From Nitrososphaerota archaeon (GTDB lineage Archaea > Thermoproteota > Bathyarchaeia > Bathyarchaeales > Bathycorpusculaceae): a DNA stretch of 6,132 nt. The notes under the pieces are model-generated. The model did no database searches and had not been told where the DNA came from. It worked only from the letters and a program-made list of their open reading frames with translations. The stretch spans positions 1-6,132 of the forward strand of contig JAITBW010000130.1 in the NCBI GenBank assembly GCA_031283385.1, read 5' to 3'. Below are positions 1 through 5,053 of this stretch, piece after piece. Position numbers and translations under genes: made by a program. How positions within the stretch are numbered: the stretch's first letter is position 1; each line of letters opens with the position of its first letter.

Positions 1-119
1 ATCTTCAAAAAGCACTACGACTTGCTCAGGCTGCAAATGCTATGGAAGCCTCTGAGATGTTAAAGCAGTTAAAAATTCAGAATGGTAAGCGTGTTGGTCG
101 TGATTTTAGATGTGTTTAA
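1..119 (+). CDS. C-terminal end of an unidentified protein (partial, enters from the left edge)
   Basis: Reading from base 3, 38 codons are open up to a TAA at 117-119. The peptide begins LQKALRLAQAANAMEASEML and ends with a basic stretch and RCV. The first half is Ala/Leu/Glu/Met-rich and looks like an amphipathic helix; the end carries several Lys/Arg. I do not recognise the family. The next start on this strand is about 205 bp away and a T-run follows at 154-159, so this is probably the end of a separate transcript. A chance open frame cannot be excluded at this length, but the helical composition and the clean stop followed by a U-tract favour a real gene end. Confidence 0.5.
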   Translation, partial: LQKALRLAQAANAMEASEMLKQLKIQNGKRVGRDFRCV

Positions 120-325
120 TATTGTGTTAAATGGTGAAATATTGGTTGTATAGTTTTTTACCGACTTATTTATTTAATTGACATTGCGTATTGTTATTGG
201 GGAATGATGTCGCCGTCCCAGTCTGATTGAAAGATGACGAGTTTATAGTTGACAGACCCCACTTGTCTAAAAATGGTGCTGCTAGGCAACTGCTGTGTTG
301 AATGTTATGTTTGAGGGTGTAGTTT
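120..325 (+). promoter_or_regulatory. Leader and probable promoter region of the Fe-S gene pair
   Basis: About 205 bp without a convincing gene. Two TATA-like stretches are visible: the A/T-rich segment around 166-178 and AGTTTATAG around 240-248. The second would start transcription near 270 and leave a leader of about 55 nt. Short complementary segments (GGGA 200-203 with TCCC 216-219; GTCTG 221-225 with CAGAC 253-257) could form weak hairpins, but neither is strong enough to name a riboswitch. A GAGGG Shine-Dalgarno-like site at 313-317 lies eight bases before the GTG start at 326. Confidence 0.3.
154..159 (+). terminator. U-tract, possible terminator of the left-edge gene
   Basis: A run of six T lies 35 bp after the TAA of the partial left-edge gene. 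Archaeal transcription often ends at such T-runs without a hairpin. Short T-runs are common in DNA this AT-rich, so the call is weak. Confidence 0.25.
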
Positions 326-967
326 GTGAAGAGGAAAATTGTGGCTATAGATGAAGCGTTATGTAATGGTTGTGGGCTTTGTATTCCGAGTTGTGTTGAG
401 GGGGCGTTGCAGGTTGTTAATGGTAAGGTGAGGATTGTTAAAGATGTTTATTGTGATGGGCTTGGTGCCTGTTTGGGTCATTGTCCGCAGGGGGCTATTA
501 GTATAGTTGAGCGTGAAACAGAGGCGTTTAATGAGAAAGAAGCTCATGAGCATATAAGTAGGCAGTTAGCGGTATGTGATAAAACATTTGCAGCATCTGT
601 GCAGAGTGTTCAGTGGCCTATAAAAATTGATCTTGTCTCACCTAAAGCGTCGTTTTTTGAAAACGCAAACATTATGCTAACAGCTGATTGTGCGCCTGTG
701 GTTCTTAAAAATTTTCACTCTTTAGCTACTGGGAAACAGGTAATTATTGGTTGCCCCAAGTTTAATGACGCTCAAGCGTATGCTGCTAAATTGTTAGAAA
801 TTTTAAAATTAAACAATATCCTTAGCATAATGGTAGTGCACATGGAGGTACCCTGTTGTACAGGCTTAAAATGGGCTGCAAATAAGGCTGTGGTGGAGTC
901 TGGTAAAGGGGTATCTATTTTAGATGTTGAAGTAAAAATTGGAAGTGAAACCGTTGAGTACAGATAA
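326..967 (+). CDS. Dicluster 4Fe-4S ferredoxin-type protein with cysteine-containing C-terminal domain
   Basis: A 213-residue cytoplasmic iron-sulfur protein. Residues 1-62 form a bacterial-type two-cluster ferredoxin domain: C13-x2-C16-x2-C19-x3-C23, then a second motif C43-x5-C49-x3-C53-P with one Cys fewer than the classical CxxCxxCxxxCP. Residues 95-213 form a second domain with conserved-looking cysteines in ADC (C122), GCPK (C143) and VPCC (C177, C178). I recall this two-part architecture, including the reduced second motif, from a family in strict anaerobes that is usually annotated only as '4Fe-4S ferredoxin' and is often near hybrid-cluster or other redox genes. The electron partner is unknown. 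The start is GTG, chosen because a GAGGG site at 313-317 precedes it. The first 70 codons are strongly G/T-rich. The next gene overlaps its end or starts just after it, so the two are probably one transcript. Confidence 0.85.
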   Translation: MKRKIVAIDEALCNGCGLCIPSCVEGALQVVNGKVRIVKDVYCDGLGACLGHCPQGAISIVERETEAFNEKEAHEHISRQLAVCDKTFAASVQSVQWPIKIDLVSPKASFFENANIMLTADCAPVVLKNFHSLATGKQVIIGCPKFNDAQAYAAKLLEILKLNNILSIMVVHMEVPCCTGLKWAANKAVVESGKGVSILDVEVKIGSETVEYR

Positions 968-1217
968 TAATGTGAAAAACAGTTTGCAGAAAAACCCTGA
1001 AACTTGTCCAGGTCTGCGGGATTTTATACAGCCAAAGCCCTCATACACTACTTGTCATGTTTGCCGTGCTGAGCTTGAAGTGTGGAGTGATGAGGATAAA
1101 GTAACATGTGATAGTTGCGGTGCAGAATGGGTACGTCCTGACGATAACGCAGCTTGTCTCTCATACTGTCAATATGCAGATAAGTGCAGAGCAATAATAG
1201 CTGAAAGAAAAAAATAG
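954..1217 (+). CDS. Small cysteine-rich zinc-ribbon protein
   Basis: About 87 residues with eight Cys: C18 in a CPGL motif, a zinc ribbon made of C34-x2-C37 and C52-x2-C55 (numbering from the 954 start), and a C-terminal C68-x3-C72-x5-C78 motif. The layout (CPG, then CxxC...CxxCG, then CxxxC and C with 'YA' between) matches a small protein family often mislabelled 'phosphohydrolase' in anaerobes; I have no activity to assign. C18 together with C68/C72/C78 could bind a second metal or an Fe-S cluster (inference). Start choice: TTG at 954 has GGAAGTGA at 941-948, five bases upstream and one mismatch from the archaeal consensus, and overlaps the Fe-S gene by 14 bp. GTG at 972 is the alternative but has no ribosome site, and a TTG at 939 is less likely. 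The overlap suggests translational coupling with the Fe-S protein and a shared role. Confidence 0.75.
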   Translation: MSTDNNVKNSLQKNPETCPGLRDFIQPKPSYTTCHVCRAELEVWSDEDKVTCDSCGAEWVRPDDNAACLSYCQYADKCRAIIAERKK

Positions 1218-1230
1218 CTAAGTATCTCCA

Positions 1231-1242
1231 TTTTTTGTTTTT
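1231..1242 (+). terminator. U-rich terminator of the Fe-S/zinc-ribbon unit
   Basis: A T-rich tract with a single G begins 13 bp after the TAG of the zinc-ribbon gene. No stable hairpin precedes it, which fits archaeal intrinsic termination. Confidence 0.45.
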
Positions 1243-1270
1243 AGATCCCGACATAGCCTAATATGTATGG

Positions 1271-1276
1271 TATAAG
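1271..1276 (+). promoter_or_regulatory. TATA-like box ahead of the candidate structured RNA
   Basis: GGTATAAGT contains TATAAG at 1271-1276. An archaeal start about 25 bp downstream would fall near 1298, at the left arm of the closing helix described for 1295-1579. No coding start follows in a useful position, so the box makes most sense if it drives a non-coding transcript. TATA-like hexamers are frequent in this DNA. Confidence 0.3.
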
Positions 1277-1294
1277 TGATTTTGAGCTGTTAGA

Positions 1295-1579
1295 AATAAT
1301 CTCTTACAACGGACAACTTGATGTACTGCGTACCTTTAGCTTCTCATCAATACACTCATGACTCCCCTGTAGTTCCCGGACTGTTATTACATAATGCTAA
1401 AAATCAGCAGCACTGACCATTCAGGCATCTGTTTTTCTTAACTGAGGGAACTAACGAGGTTATTTTGTGCAGATACAAAACGGATTTACGTCTGCGGATC
1501 ATTGCCTGTAACGAATCGGGGTATGTACGCGTAAATTCTGTGTGTATGTTGGCATAAACAGTAATGCTTAAGAGTTATT
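1295..1579 (+). ncRNA. Candidate structured RNA (or small inverted-repeat element), not matched to a known family
   Basis: This stretch has no convincing gene, but its complementary segments nest without conflict. A closing helix pairs 1295-1306 with 1569-1579 (11 pairs, one bulge). Inside are: 1318-1323 with 1345-1350 (6 pairs); 1370-1377 with 1446-1453 (8 pairs), enclosing a small bulged hairpin at 1410-1426; 1463-1469 with 1474-1480 (7 pairs, CAGA loop); and one base later a long irregular hairpin, 1482-1500 with 1520-1538 (17 of 19 pairs). Five pairs in the long hairpin and one in the CAGA hairpin are G-U, which would be lost in the complementary RNA, so + is the better strand. A TATA-like box at 1271 would start transcription near the closing helix. 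I looked for SRP RNA, RNase P RNA and group II intron domain V signatures and saw none. A MITE with imperfect terminal inverted repeats is an alternative, although no target-site duplication is evident. Helices were paired by eye, so chance structure remains possible. Confidence 0.3.
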
Positions 1580-1606
1580 GTTGATTCTTACATATTCTAT
1601 TATAAT

Positions 1607-1611
1607 GGTGG
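1607..1611 (+). promoter_or_regulatory. Ribosome binding site for the small membrane zinc-ribbon protein
   Basis: GGTGG lies 11 bases before the ATG at 1623. It supports 1623 rather than the in-frame ATG at 1635, though the latter would also leave the first CxxC motif intact. Confidence 0.4.
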
Positions 1612-1622
1612 TTTGTTAAAAA

Positions 1623-1838
1623 ATGGGTAATATAATGTTTTGTCCACAATGTAACAGAAATGTAGTGACGGAGAAAGACTACAGTTTGGGATTGTTTATT
1701 GTACTGCTGATTTTAGGGCTACTGTTTGGCATACTGTATTATGTGTTGAAAGATAAGATGAGGTGTCCAACATGTAAAACAGCGGAGCCTTATTTGCAGT
1801 TACCTCATGCCGATAACTGTGGCTGTCATCAACACTAA
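1623..1838 (+). CDS. Small membrane zinc-ribbon protein, LITAF-like layout, His/Cys-rich tail
   Basis: A 71-residue protein. C7-P-Q-C10 and C48-P-T-C51 are the two halves of a zinc ribbon, separated by one strongly hydrophobic segment at about 21-42. This order (CxxC, membrane-dipping hydrophobic stretch, CPxC) is that of LITAF-like zinc-ribbon domains, in which both knuckles lie on the same face of the membrane and the hydrophobic part inserts as an in-plane or hairpin anchor. Whether it crosses the membrane fully here is not decided by the sequence. The last ten residues (H62, D64, C66, C68, H69, H71) look able to bind metal, which is of interest beside a metal importer, though the genes converge and are not co-transcribed. 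No function can be assigned. It is a single gene with its own GGTGG site at 1607-1611 and a T-rich tract after the TAA. Confidence 0.75.
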   Translation: MGNIMFCPQCNRNVVTEKDYSLGLFIVLLILGLLFGILYYVLKDKMRCPTCKTAEPYLQLPHADNCGCHQH

Positions 1839-1842
1839 ACAC

Positions 1843-1857
1843 TTTTCTTTCTTTTTT
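1843..1857 (+). terminator. U-rich terminator between convergent genes
   Basis: A T-rich tract ending in six T starts five bases after the TAA of the membrane zinc-ribbon gene. A second run of five T lies at about 1891-1895. Both serve the + strand; I see no comparable T-run on the - strand for the importer operon that converges here. Confidence 0.45.
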
Positions 1858-1918
1858 AGTTGATCATCCGTTTAGTAGGCGGTAGTGTTCTTTTTCTAGT
1901 TGTATTGCATGTGTGTGG

Positions 1919-2731
1919 TTATTCGAGTTTTTTGTATGTTATGGTTAGTAGGAAGGCGGTGGCTAGTATGAATACGATAAAGCCTGCGGTTACTATGTTA
2001 AATATTGCTGATAGTATAATGCCTATAGTGGTGCTAAGTGTGCTGAAGAGTGTTGTTGCAAGTAAGGTTTTTTTGAAGGATAGATTAAGTTTTAGTGCGC
2101 ATAGGCCGGGGATTACTAGGAGGGCTACTACTAGTATTGTGCCGATTACTTTAATGGATAATACTATGGTTATAGCTATAAGTAAGTCAAATAGTATTGT
2201 GAAGCGTTTTGTGGGTATGCCTATTATTCGTGCGCTTTCTTCATCGAAAACCATTGATAATAGTTCTCTATGGAAGATGCATATGAATAATAAAACTATG
2301 GCCCCTAAAATTGATACTAATAGTAAATCTGAAAAGCTAATAGTTAAAATGGAGCCAAAGAGGTAGCTAAATAGGTCAATGTTAAATCCTCCGGTTAGGC
2401 TTATAATTATTAGTCCTGTTGAAAAACCTATGGCTAGCATTACAGCAACAGAAGAGTCTGATGGCGCAATTTTTTTTCGGCGCATGTAGGATATGGCGAA
2501 AACAGCTAAGACAGATACCGCTAAAGCTGTGATTAGCGGGTTTATGCCTAATAAAAGTCCTAAGGCTATGCCGCCAAATGCCGTGTGAGATAGTCCATCG
2601 CCAAGCATTGCTTCTTTTTTAAGAATTAAAAATAAGCCAACTAGACCGCAGACTAGGGCAACGATTATGCCGCCTAGTATTGCGTTTTGAAAAAATTGAT
2701 ATGCAAAGGGGTTGAATATTTCAATGTTCAT
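1919..2731 (-). CDS. znuB: Metal ABC importer permease, ZnuB/TroC family
   Basis: A 270-residue integral membrane protein that forms the translocation pathway of a cluster-A-I (Zn/Mn/Fe-type) ABC importer, acting as a dimer with the ATPase encoded just upstream. Most of the sequence is hydrophobic, with about eight or nine helices (for example 17-38, 65-83, 94-112, 135-154, 177-210, 222-242, 246-265). Family marks are LGDGLSHTAFGG at 43-54 and the cytoplasmic coupling segment DEESARIIGIP at 163-173. Length is normal. The ATG lies inside the end of the ATPase gene (11-bp overlap), with AGGAG nine bases upstream, so translation is probably coupled. The coding strand of its 3' part is unusually C-rich and G-poor, opposite to the neighbouring ATPase gene; this opens a long antisense frame that I do not regard as a gene. 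The symbol reflects family membership; the metal is not proven. Confidence 0.9.
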   Translation of the reverse strand: MNIEIFNPFAYQFFQNAILGGIIVALVCGLVGLFLILKKEAMLGDGLSHTAFGGIALGLLLGINPLITALAVSVLAVFAISYMRRKKIAPSDSSVAVMLAIGFSTGLIIISLTGGFNIDLFSYLFGSILTISFSDLLLVSILGAIVLLFICIFHRELLSMVFDEESARIIGIPTKRFTILFDLLIAITIVLSIKVIGTILVVALLVIPGLCALKLNLSFKKTLLATTLFSTLSTTIGIILSAIFNIVTAGFIVFILATAFLLTITYKKLE

Positions 2732-3506
2732 TTACGAAAACTCCTGTGCAGTCATGTCTATGATATACAAAGTGAAAATGTTCGCCATACGCGCGTTTAA
2801 GCAGCAAATTGGCATCTAGCTCTGGAGTGATTCCTGCTAGTTCAACAGTTTTATTAACACACATAACCTTAGACATACGGCAGAAGACAGATGCTAAGTC
2901 ATGGGTAACAACAAGTATAGTTATTTTCCGTTCAACATTTAAATCACTTAATTTTTTATAAAATCGCTCCTGGGCATTTGAGTCAACACCAACTATGGGT
3001 TCATCAAGTAAAATTAGCTCAGGATTATGCGCTAAAGCTTTTGCAACAAATACTCGTTGCTTCTGACCTCCTGACAATTGACCAATACGTCTATCCGCTA
3101 CATCACTTAAGCCCATAAAATCAAGATTACTATCCACCACTTGCCAATCCTTTTGTGTAAACCTCCGACCTAGCTTTCCCTTCTGTATACATCCTAAAGA
3201 GACAAGTTCTCTAACTGTTAGAGGGAATTGATCCTCAAAATTAGTAGCATGTTGAGAAATATATGCCACTTTATCCCATAAAGAAAAACTAGCGAGCTCT
3301 ACACCAAATAAACGAATAGAACCACCGGTATAGGGTAAAAACCCTAAAGCAGCACTTAAAAGAGAAGTCTTCCCGCCACCATTAGGTCCAACTATACCTA
3401 CATAATCACCTCTATTAATTGTAAGTGTTGCATTTTCAATTACAGCTACACCATTACGCTGCACATTGAGGTCTTTTATTTCCAAAACAGGCATATCATT
3501 TTGCAT
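2721..3506 (-). CDS. znuC: Metal ABC importer ATPase, ZnuC family
   Basis: A 261-residue ABC ATPase energising the importer. Visible motifs: Walker A GPNGGGKT at 40-47, Q-loop Q85, signature LSGGQ at 144-148, Walker B LILLDE at 165-170 followed by P and the D-loop region near D175, and H-loop H202 in VTHD. The C-terminal end holds HFHxxxHRHDC (H243, H245, H249, H251, C253), a His-rich tail found in some members of this family. Start: ATG at 3506 is preceded by GAGGGG at 3518-3513, six bases upstream. A TTG at 3536 would add ten residues but has no such site, and the ATG at 3494 lacks a ribosome site too. The gene begins 40 bp after the binding-protein gene and overlaps the permease start, so all three are one operon. 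Confidence 0.93.
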   Translation of the reverse strand: MQNDMPVLEIKDLNVQRNGVAVIENATLTINRGDYVGIVGPNGGGKTSLLSAALGFLPYTGGSIRLFGVELASFSLWDKVAYISQHATNFEDQFPLTVRELVSLGCIQKGKLGRRFTQKDWQVVDSNLDFMGLSDVADRRIGQLSGGQKQRVFVAKALAHNPELILLDEPIVGVDSNAQERFYKKLSDLNVERKITILVVTHDLASVFCRMSKVMCVNKTVELAGITPELDANLLLKRAYGEHFHFVYHRHDCTGVFVNEH

Positions 3507-3512
3507 ACTTAA

Positions 3513-3518
3513 CCCCTC
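3513..3518 (-). promoter_or_regulatory. Ribosome binding site deciding the ATPase start
   Basis: On the - strand GAGGGG sits six bases before the ATG at 3506, in the gap after the binding-protein gene. It is the reason for choosing 3506 over the upstream TTG at 3536. Confidence 0.55.
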
Positions 3519-3546
3519 ACTACTCACTTCTCTCAAACACCCTGTA

Positions 3547-4503
3547 TCATCCTACAGCTAAACCATGTTGTAAATTGTCCAAATTTATCTGCATTTGCTC
3601 TAGGTAATCTAGACCATCTTGTGGACCTATAATTAAATAAAGTTTTAACACTTCAAGACTTTTACCTGTTTGAGTTTGAACTTCAGTCTGTATGGTATTA
3701 ATGTAACTATTTGAATAGACTGGATCAACATAGAGGACGTGTACTTGCTGTTTTTTTATTTCTTCAATTAAATGTATTATTGTTTTAGCACTTGGCTGCT
3801 CATCTGCTGAAATACCAATTACGCTATATTGTACAAAATCATAGTGTTCAGCTAAATAGCCAAAGGCACCATGTGAAACGAAAATAATGTTTTTACCTGC
3901 ACTGGAAAGCCCATTTTTATATGCAAGATCTAATTGTTCAAATTGCTGTTTTAAAATCTGCCATCTTTGAGCATAATACGCCTCATGTTGCTGATCAACA
4001 CTAATTAGCGTATTATAGACGACCTCAGCTTCTTGCTTAGCCATATAAGGACTTACCCAAGTATGCGGATCATACAGACCATGATCATGATCATCATAAT
4101 CGTTATGACCTTCTTGATTTATGATGAGATGCAGATCGTTTGTTGTTTCAACTATTGTTCTATTTTTCGTATTTGACAATGCAGGCAAAATTTCGTCTTT
4201 CATCCATTGATCTGCTCCTGCACCGCTATAGAAGATTATGTTTGCATCTTCAGCTGCTTTTATATGGAAAGCGGAGGGCTCCCAATTGTGTATTTCAGTA
4301 TTACTTGGAACAAGTTGAGTTATTTGCACATACTCACCGCCAATTTGTTGAGTTATGTATGATAGAGGATAAAACGTAGTAACTATTTGCAGTTTATCTA
4401 CTGCTTGCACAGACGAAGTTGTTATAGTATAGGTTATAGTGGCAGCTATAAGTATGGCTGTTATGGTTATACTTGTGAGGAAGAGCTTTTGCTTTTGGTT
4501 CAT
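3547..4503 (-). CDS. znuA: Metal-binding protein of ABC importer, ZnuA/TroA family
   Basis: A 318-residue exported solute-binding protein that captures a transition-metal ion outside the membrane. Residues 1-35 are a signal or anchor: a short basic N-terminus, a hydrophobic core at about 8-30, and VQA before V35 as a possible cleavage site. There is no lipobox Cys, so it may stay tethered by the uncleaved helix. Ligand positions expected for the family are H72 (IHNWEP), H147 (DPHTW), H211 (SHGAFGY) and D260 (YVDP). His at the third site is typical of zinc-binding members; manganese members use Glu. A short acidic His-rich loop (H133, D135, D137, D138, H139, D140, H141) precedes H147, as in ZnuA. 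The gene is first of a three-gene operon and divergent from a NikR-type regulator. A TATA box at 4530-4542 predicts an almost leaderless mRNA. Zinc is the best guess from ligands, nickel from the neighbouring regulator. Confidence 0.92.
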   Translation of the reverse strand: MNQKQKLFLTSITITAILIAATITYTITTSSVQAVDKLQIVTTFYPLSYITQQIGGEYVQITQLVPSNTEIHNWEPSAFHIKAAEDANIIFYSGAGADQWMKDEILPALSNTKNRTIVETTNDLHLIINQEGHNDYDDHDHGLYDPHTWVSPYMAKQEAEVVYNTLISVDQQHEAYYAQRWQILKQQFEQLDLAYKNGLSSAGKNIIFVSHGAFGYLAEHYDFVQYSVIGISADEQPSAKTIIHLIEEIKKQQVHVLYVDPVYSNSYINTIQTEVQTQTGKSLEVLKLYLIIGPQDGLDYLEQMQINLDNLQHGLAVG

Positions 4504-4524
4504 AGATTTTTTTTAGCAACAGTG

Positions 4525-4617
4525 TTATTAAATATATTTAAAACCTTATTAATAATATAGCTTATTTACATGCAAAAGCAGCAAAAATTATTAACAGCAA
4601 TAGCTTGTTTTAATAAT
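4525..4617. promoter_or_regulatory. Divergent control region with repeated TTATTAA motifs (candidate NikR-type operator)
   Basis: The 123 bp between the two ATGs contain TTATTAA at 4525, 4546 and 4588 and its complement TTAATAA at 4549 and 4610. The first three starts are 21 and 42 bp apart, which is close to whole helical turns. 4546-4555 is a perfect 10-bp palindrome, and ATTATTAA 4587-4594 with TTAATAAT 4610-4617 is a perfect inverted repeat with a 15-bp spacer, a spacing near that of known NikR half-sites. The half-site sequence is unlike the GTATGA of E. coli, and the AT-richness makes chance copies likely. One copy (4588) could also be the TATA element of the regulator gene. Confidence 0.35.
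4530..4542 (-). promoter_or_regulatory. TATA box of the znuABC-type operon
   Basis: On the - strand the sequence reads TTTAAATATATTT. Its centre is about 33 bp before the ATG at 4503, giving a predicted start near 4511 and a leader of about 8 nt. No Shine-Dalgarno site precedes the ATG, which agrees. The box lies in a perfect 14-bp palindrome (4528-4541), so it could also be used toward the regulator, or be occluded by a dimeric repressor. Confidence 0.5.
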
Positions 4618-4626
4618 CAGATTGAC

Positions 4627-5022
4627 ATGACAATAATCAGCTTATCTATACCTGAAAAACTAGTAACACAAATAGATCAAACCATAAAAGAAAAAGGATA
4701 CGCTAGCAGATCAGAAATCACTCGTCAAGCACTAAGGCAATACTTAACAGAAGACCTAAAAATAGACGACGCCCACGGCGAAACTGTGGCTACAACAACG
4801 CTCATCTATAAAGAAAACATTAACAGACAACAACTATTTGAAACACAACACATCCACAGTGGACTAGTAACAACATTTCTACACACTCACATACACCAAG
4901 GTTACTGTCTAGAAGTTATAATACTAAAAGGTCAGGCGGCTCTTATAAAAAAATTTATAGATAAATTACGTCAAAATGAGCAAATAACCCAAATCAAAAC
5001 CTCTGTTATAAACCAAAAATGA
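4627..5022 (+). CDS. nikR: NikR-type nickel-responsive ribbon-helix-helix regulator
   Basis: A 131-residue DNA-binding protein. Residues 2-42 form the ribbon-helix-helix domain (strand TIISLSIP, then two helices around GYASRSEITRQALRQYL). Residues 53-131 form the ACT-like metal-binding and tetramerisation domain. The four nickel ligands of E. coli NikR (H76, H87, H89, C95) have exact counterparts at H75, H86, H88 and C94 with the same spacing, in QHIH and LHTHIHQGYCLEV; H77 and H90 are further potential ligands. The start at 4627 gives the usual archaeal NikR N-terminus; an in-frame ATG at 4570 would add 19 residues that do not look like the family. No Shine-Dalgarno site is present, so a leaderless or near-leaderless mRNA is likely. 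The gene is divergent from the importer operon, and by position it probably controls that operon and itself. The coding strand is C-rich and G-poor, unlike most neighbours. Confidence 0.9.
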   Translation: MTIISLSIPEKLVTQIDQTIKEKGYASRSEITRQALRQYLTEDLKIDDAHGETVATTTLIYKENINRQQLFETQHIHSGLVTTFLHTHIHQGYCLEVIILKGQAALIKKFIDKLRQNEQITQIKTSVINQK

Positions 5023-5053
5023 CAAGATGATAACAGTAGTGAAATAATTAAAA

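Noticed and set aside
359..553. - strand open frame of 64 codons
   Set aside because: It is antisense to the ferredoxin domain of the Fe-S protein, whose cysteine motifs are unambiguous.
1300..1557. Possible decayed gene: + strand frame open from 1300 to 1557 except for a TGA at 1414, and a roughly 55-codon - strand frame over the same area
   Set aside because: With this composition one stop in 86 codons over six frames is not rare. Neither peptide shows a motif I recognise, no ribosome site precedes ATG 1321, and both strands look about equally open, which argues against coding on either.
1218..1622. Known RNA families (SRP RNA, RNase P RNA, group II intron domain V) in the gene-free stretch
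   Set aside because: I looked for the SRP helix 8 loop, the RNase P GAGGAAAG core and the domain V catalytic triad on both strands and found none.
1860..2366. Long + strand open frame (168 codons) opposite the permease gene
   Set aside because: It is antisense to a permease with clear family motifs. The C-rich, G-poor coding strand of the permease removes stops from the opposite strand. The product has no recognisable domain and its TTG start has no ribosome site.
4140..4379. + strand open frame of 79 codons
   Set aside because: It is antisense to the N-terminal half of the ZnuA-type binding protein and has no ribosome site or recognisable content.
4570..4626. N-terminal extension of NikR from ATG 4570
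   Set aside because: The 19 extra residues do not match the family, which begins just before the first strand of the ribbon-helix-helix domain. The stretch also carries the inverted repeat likely to be control sequence.
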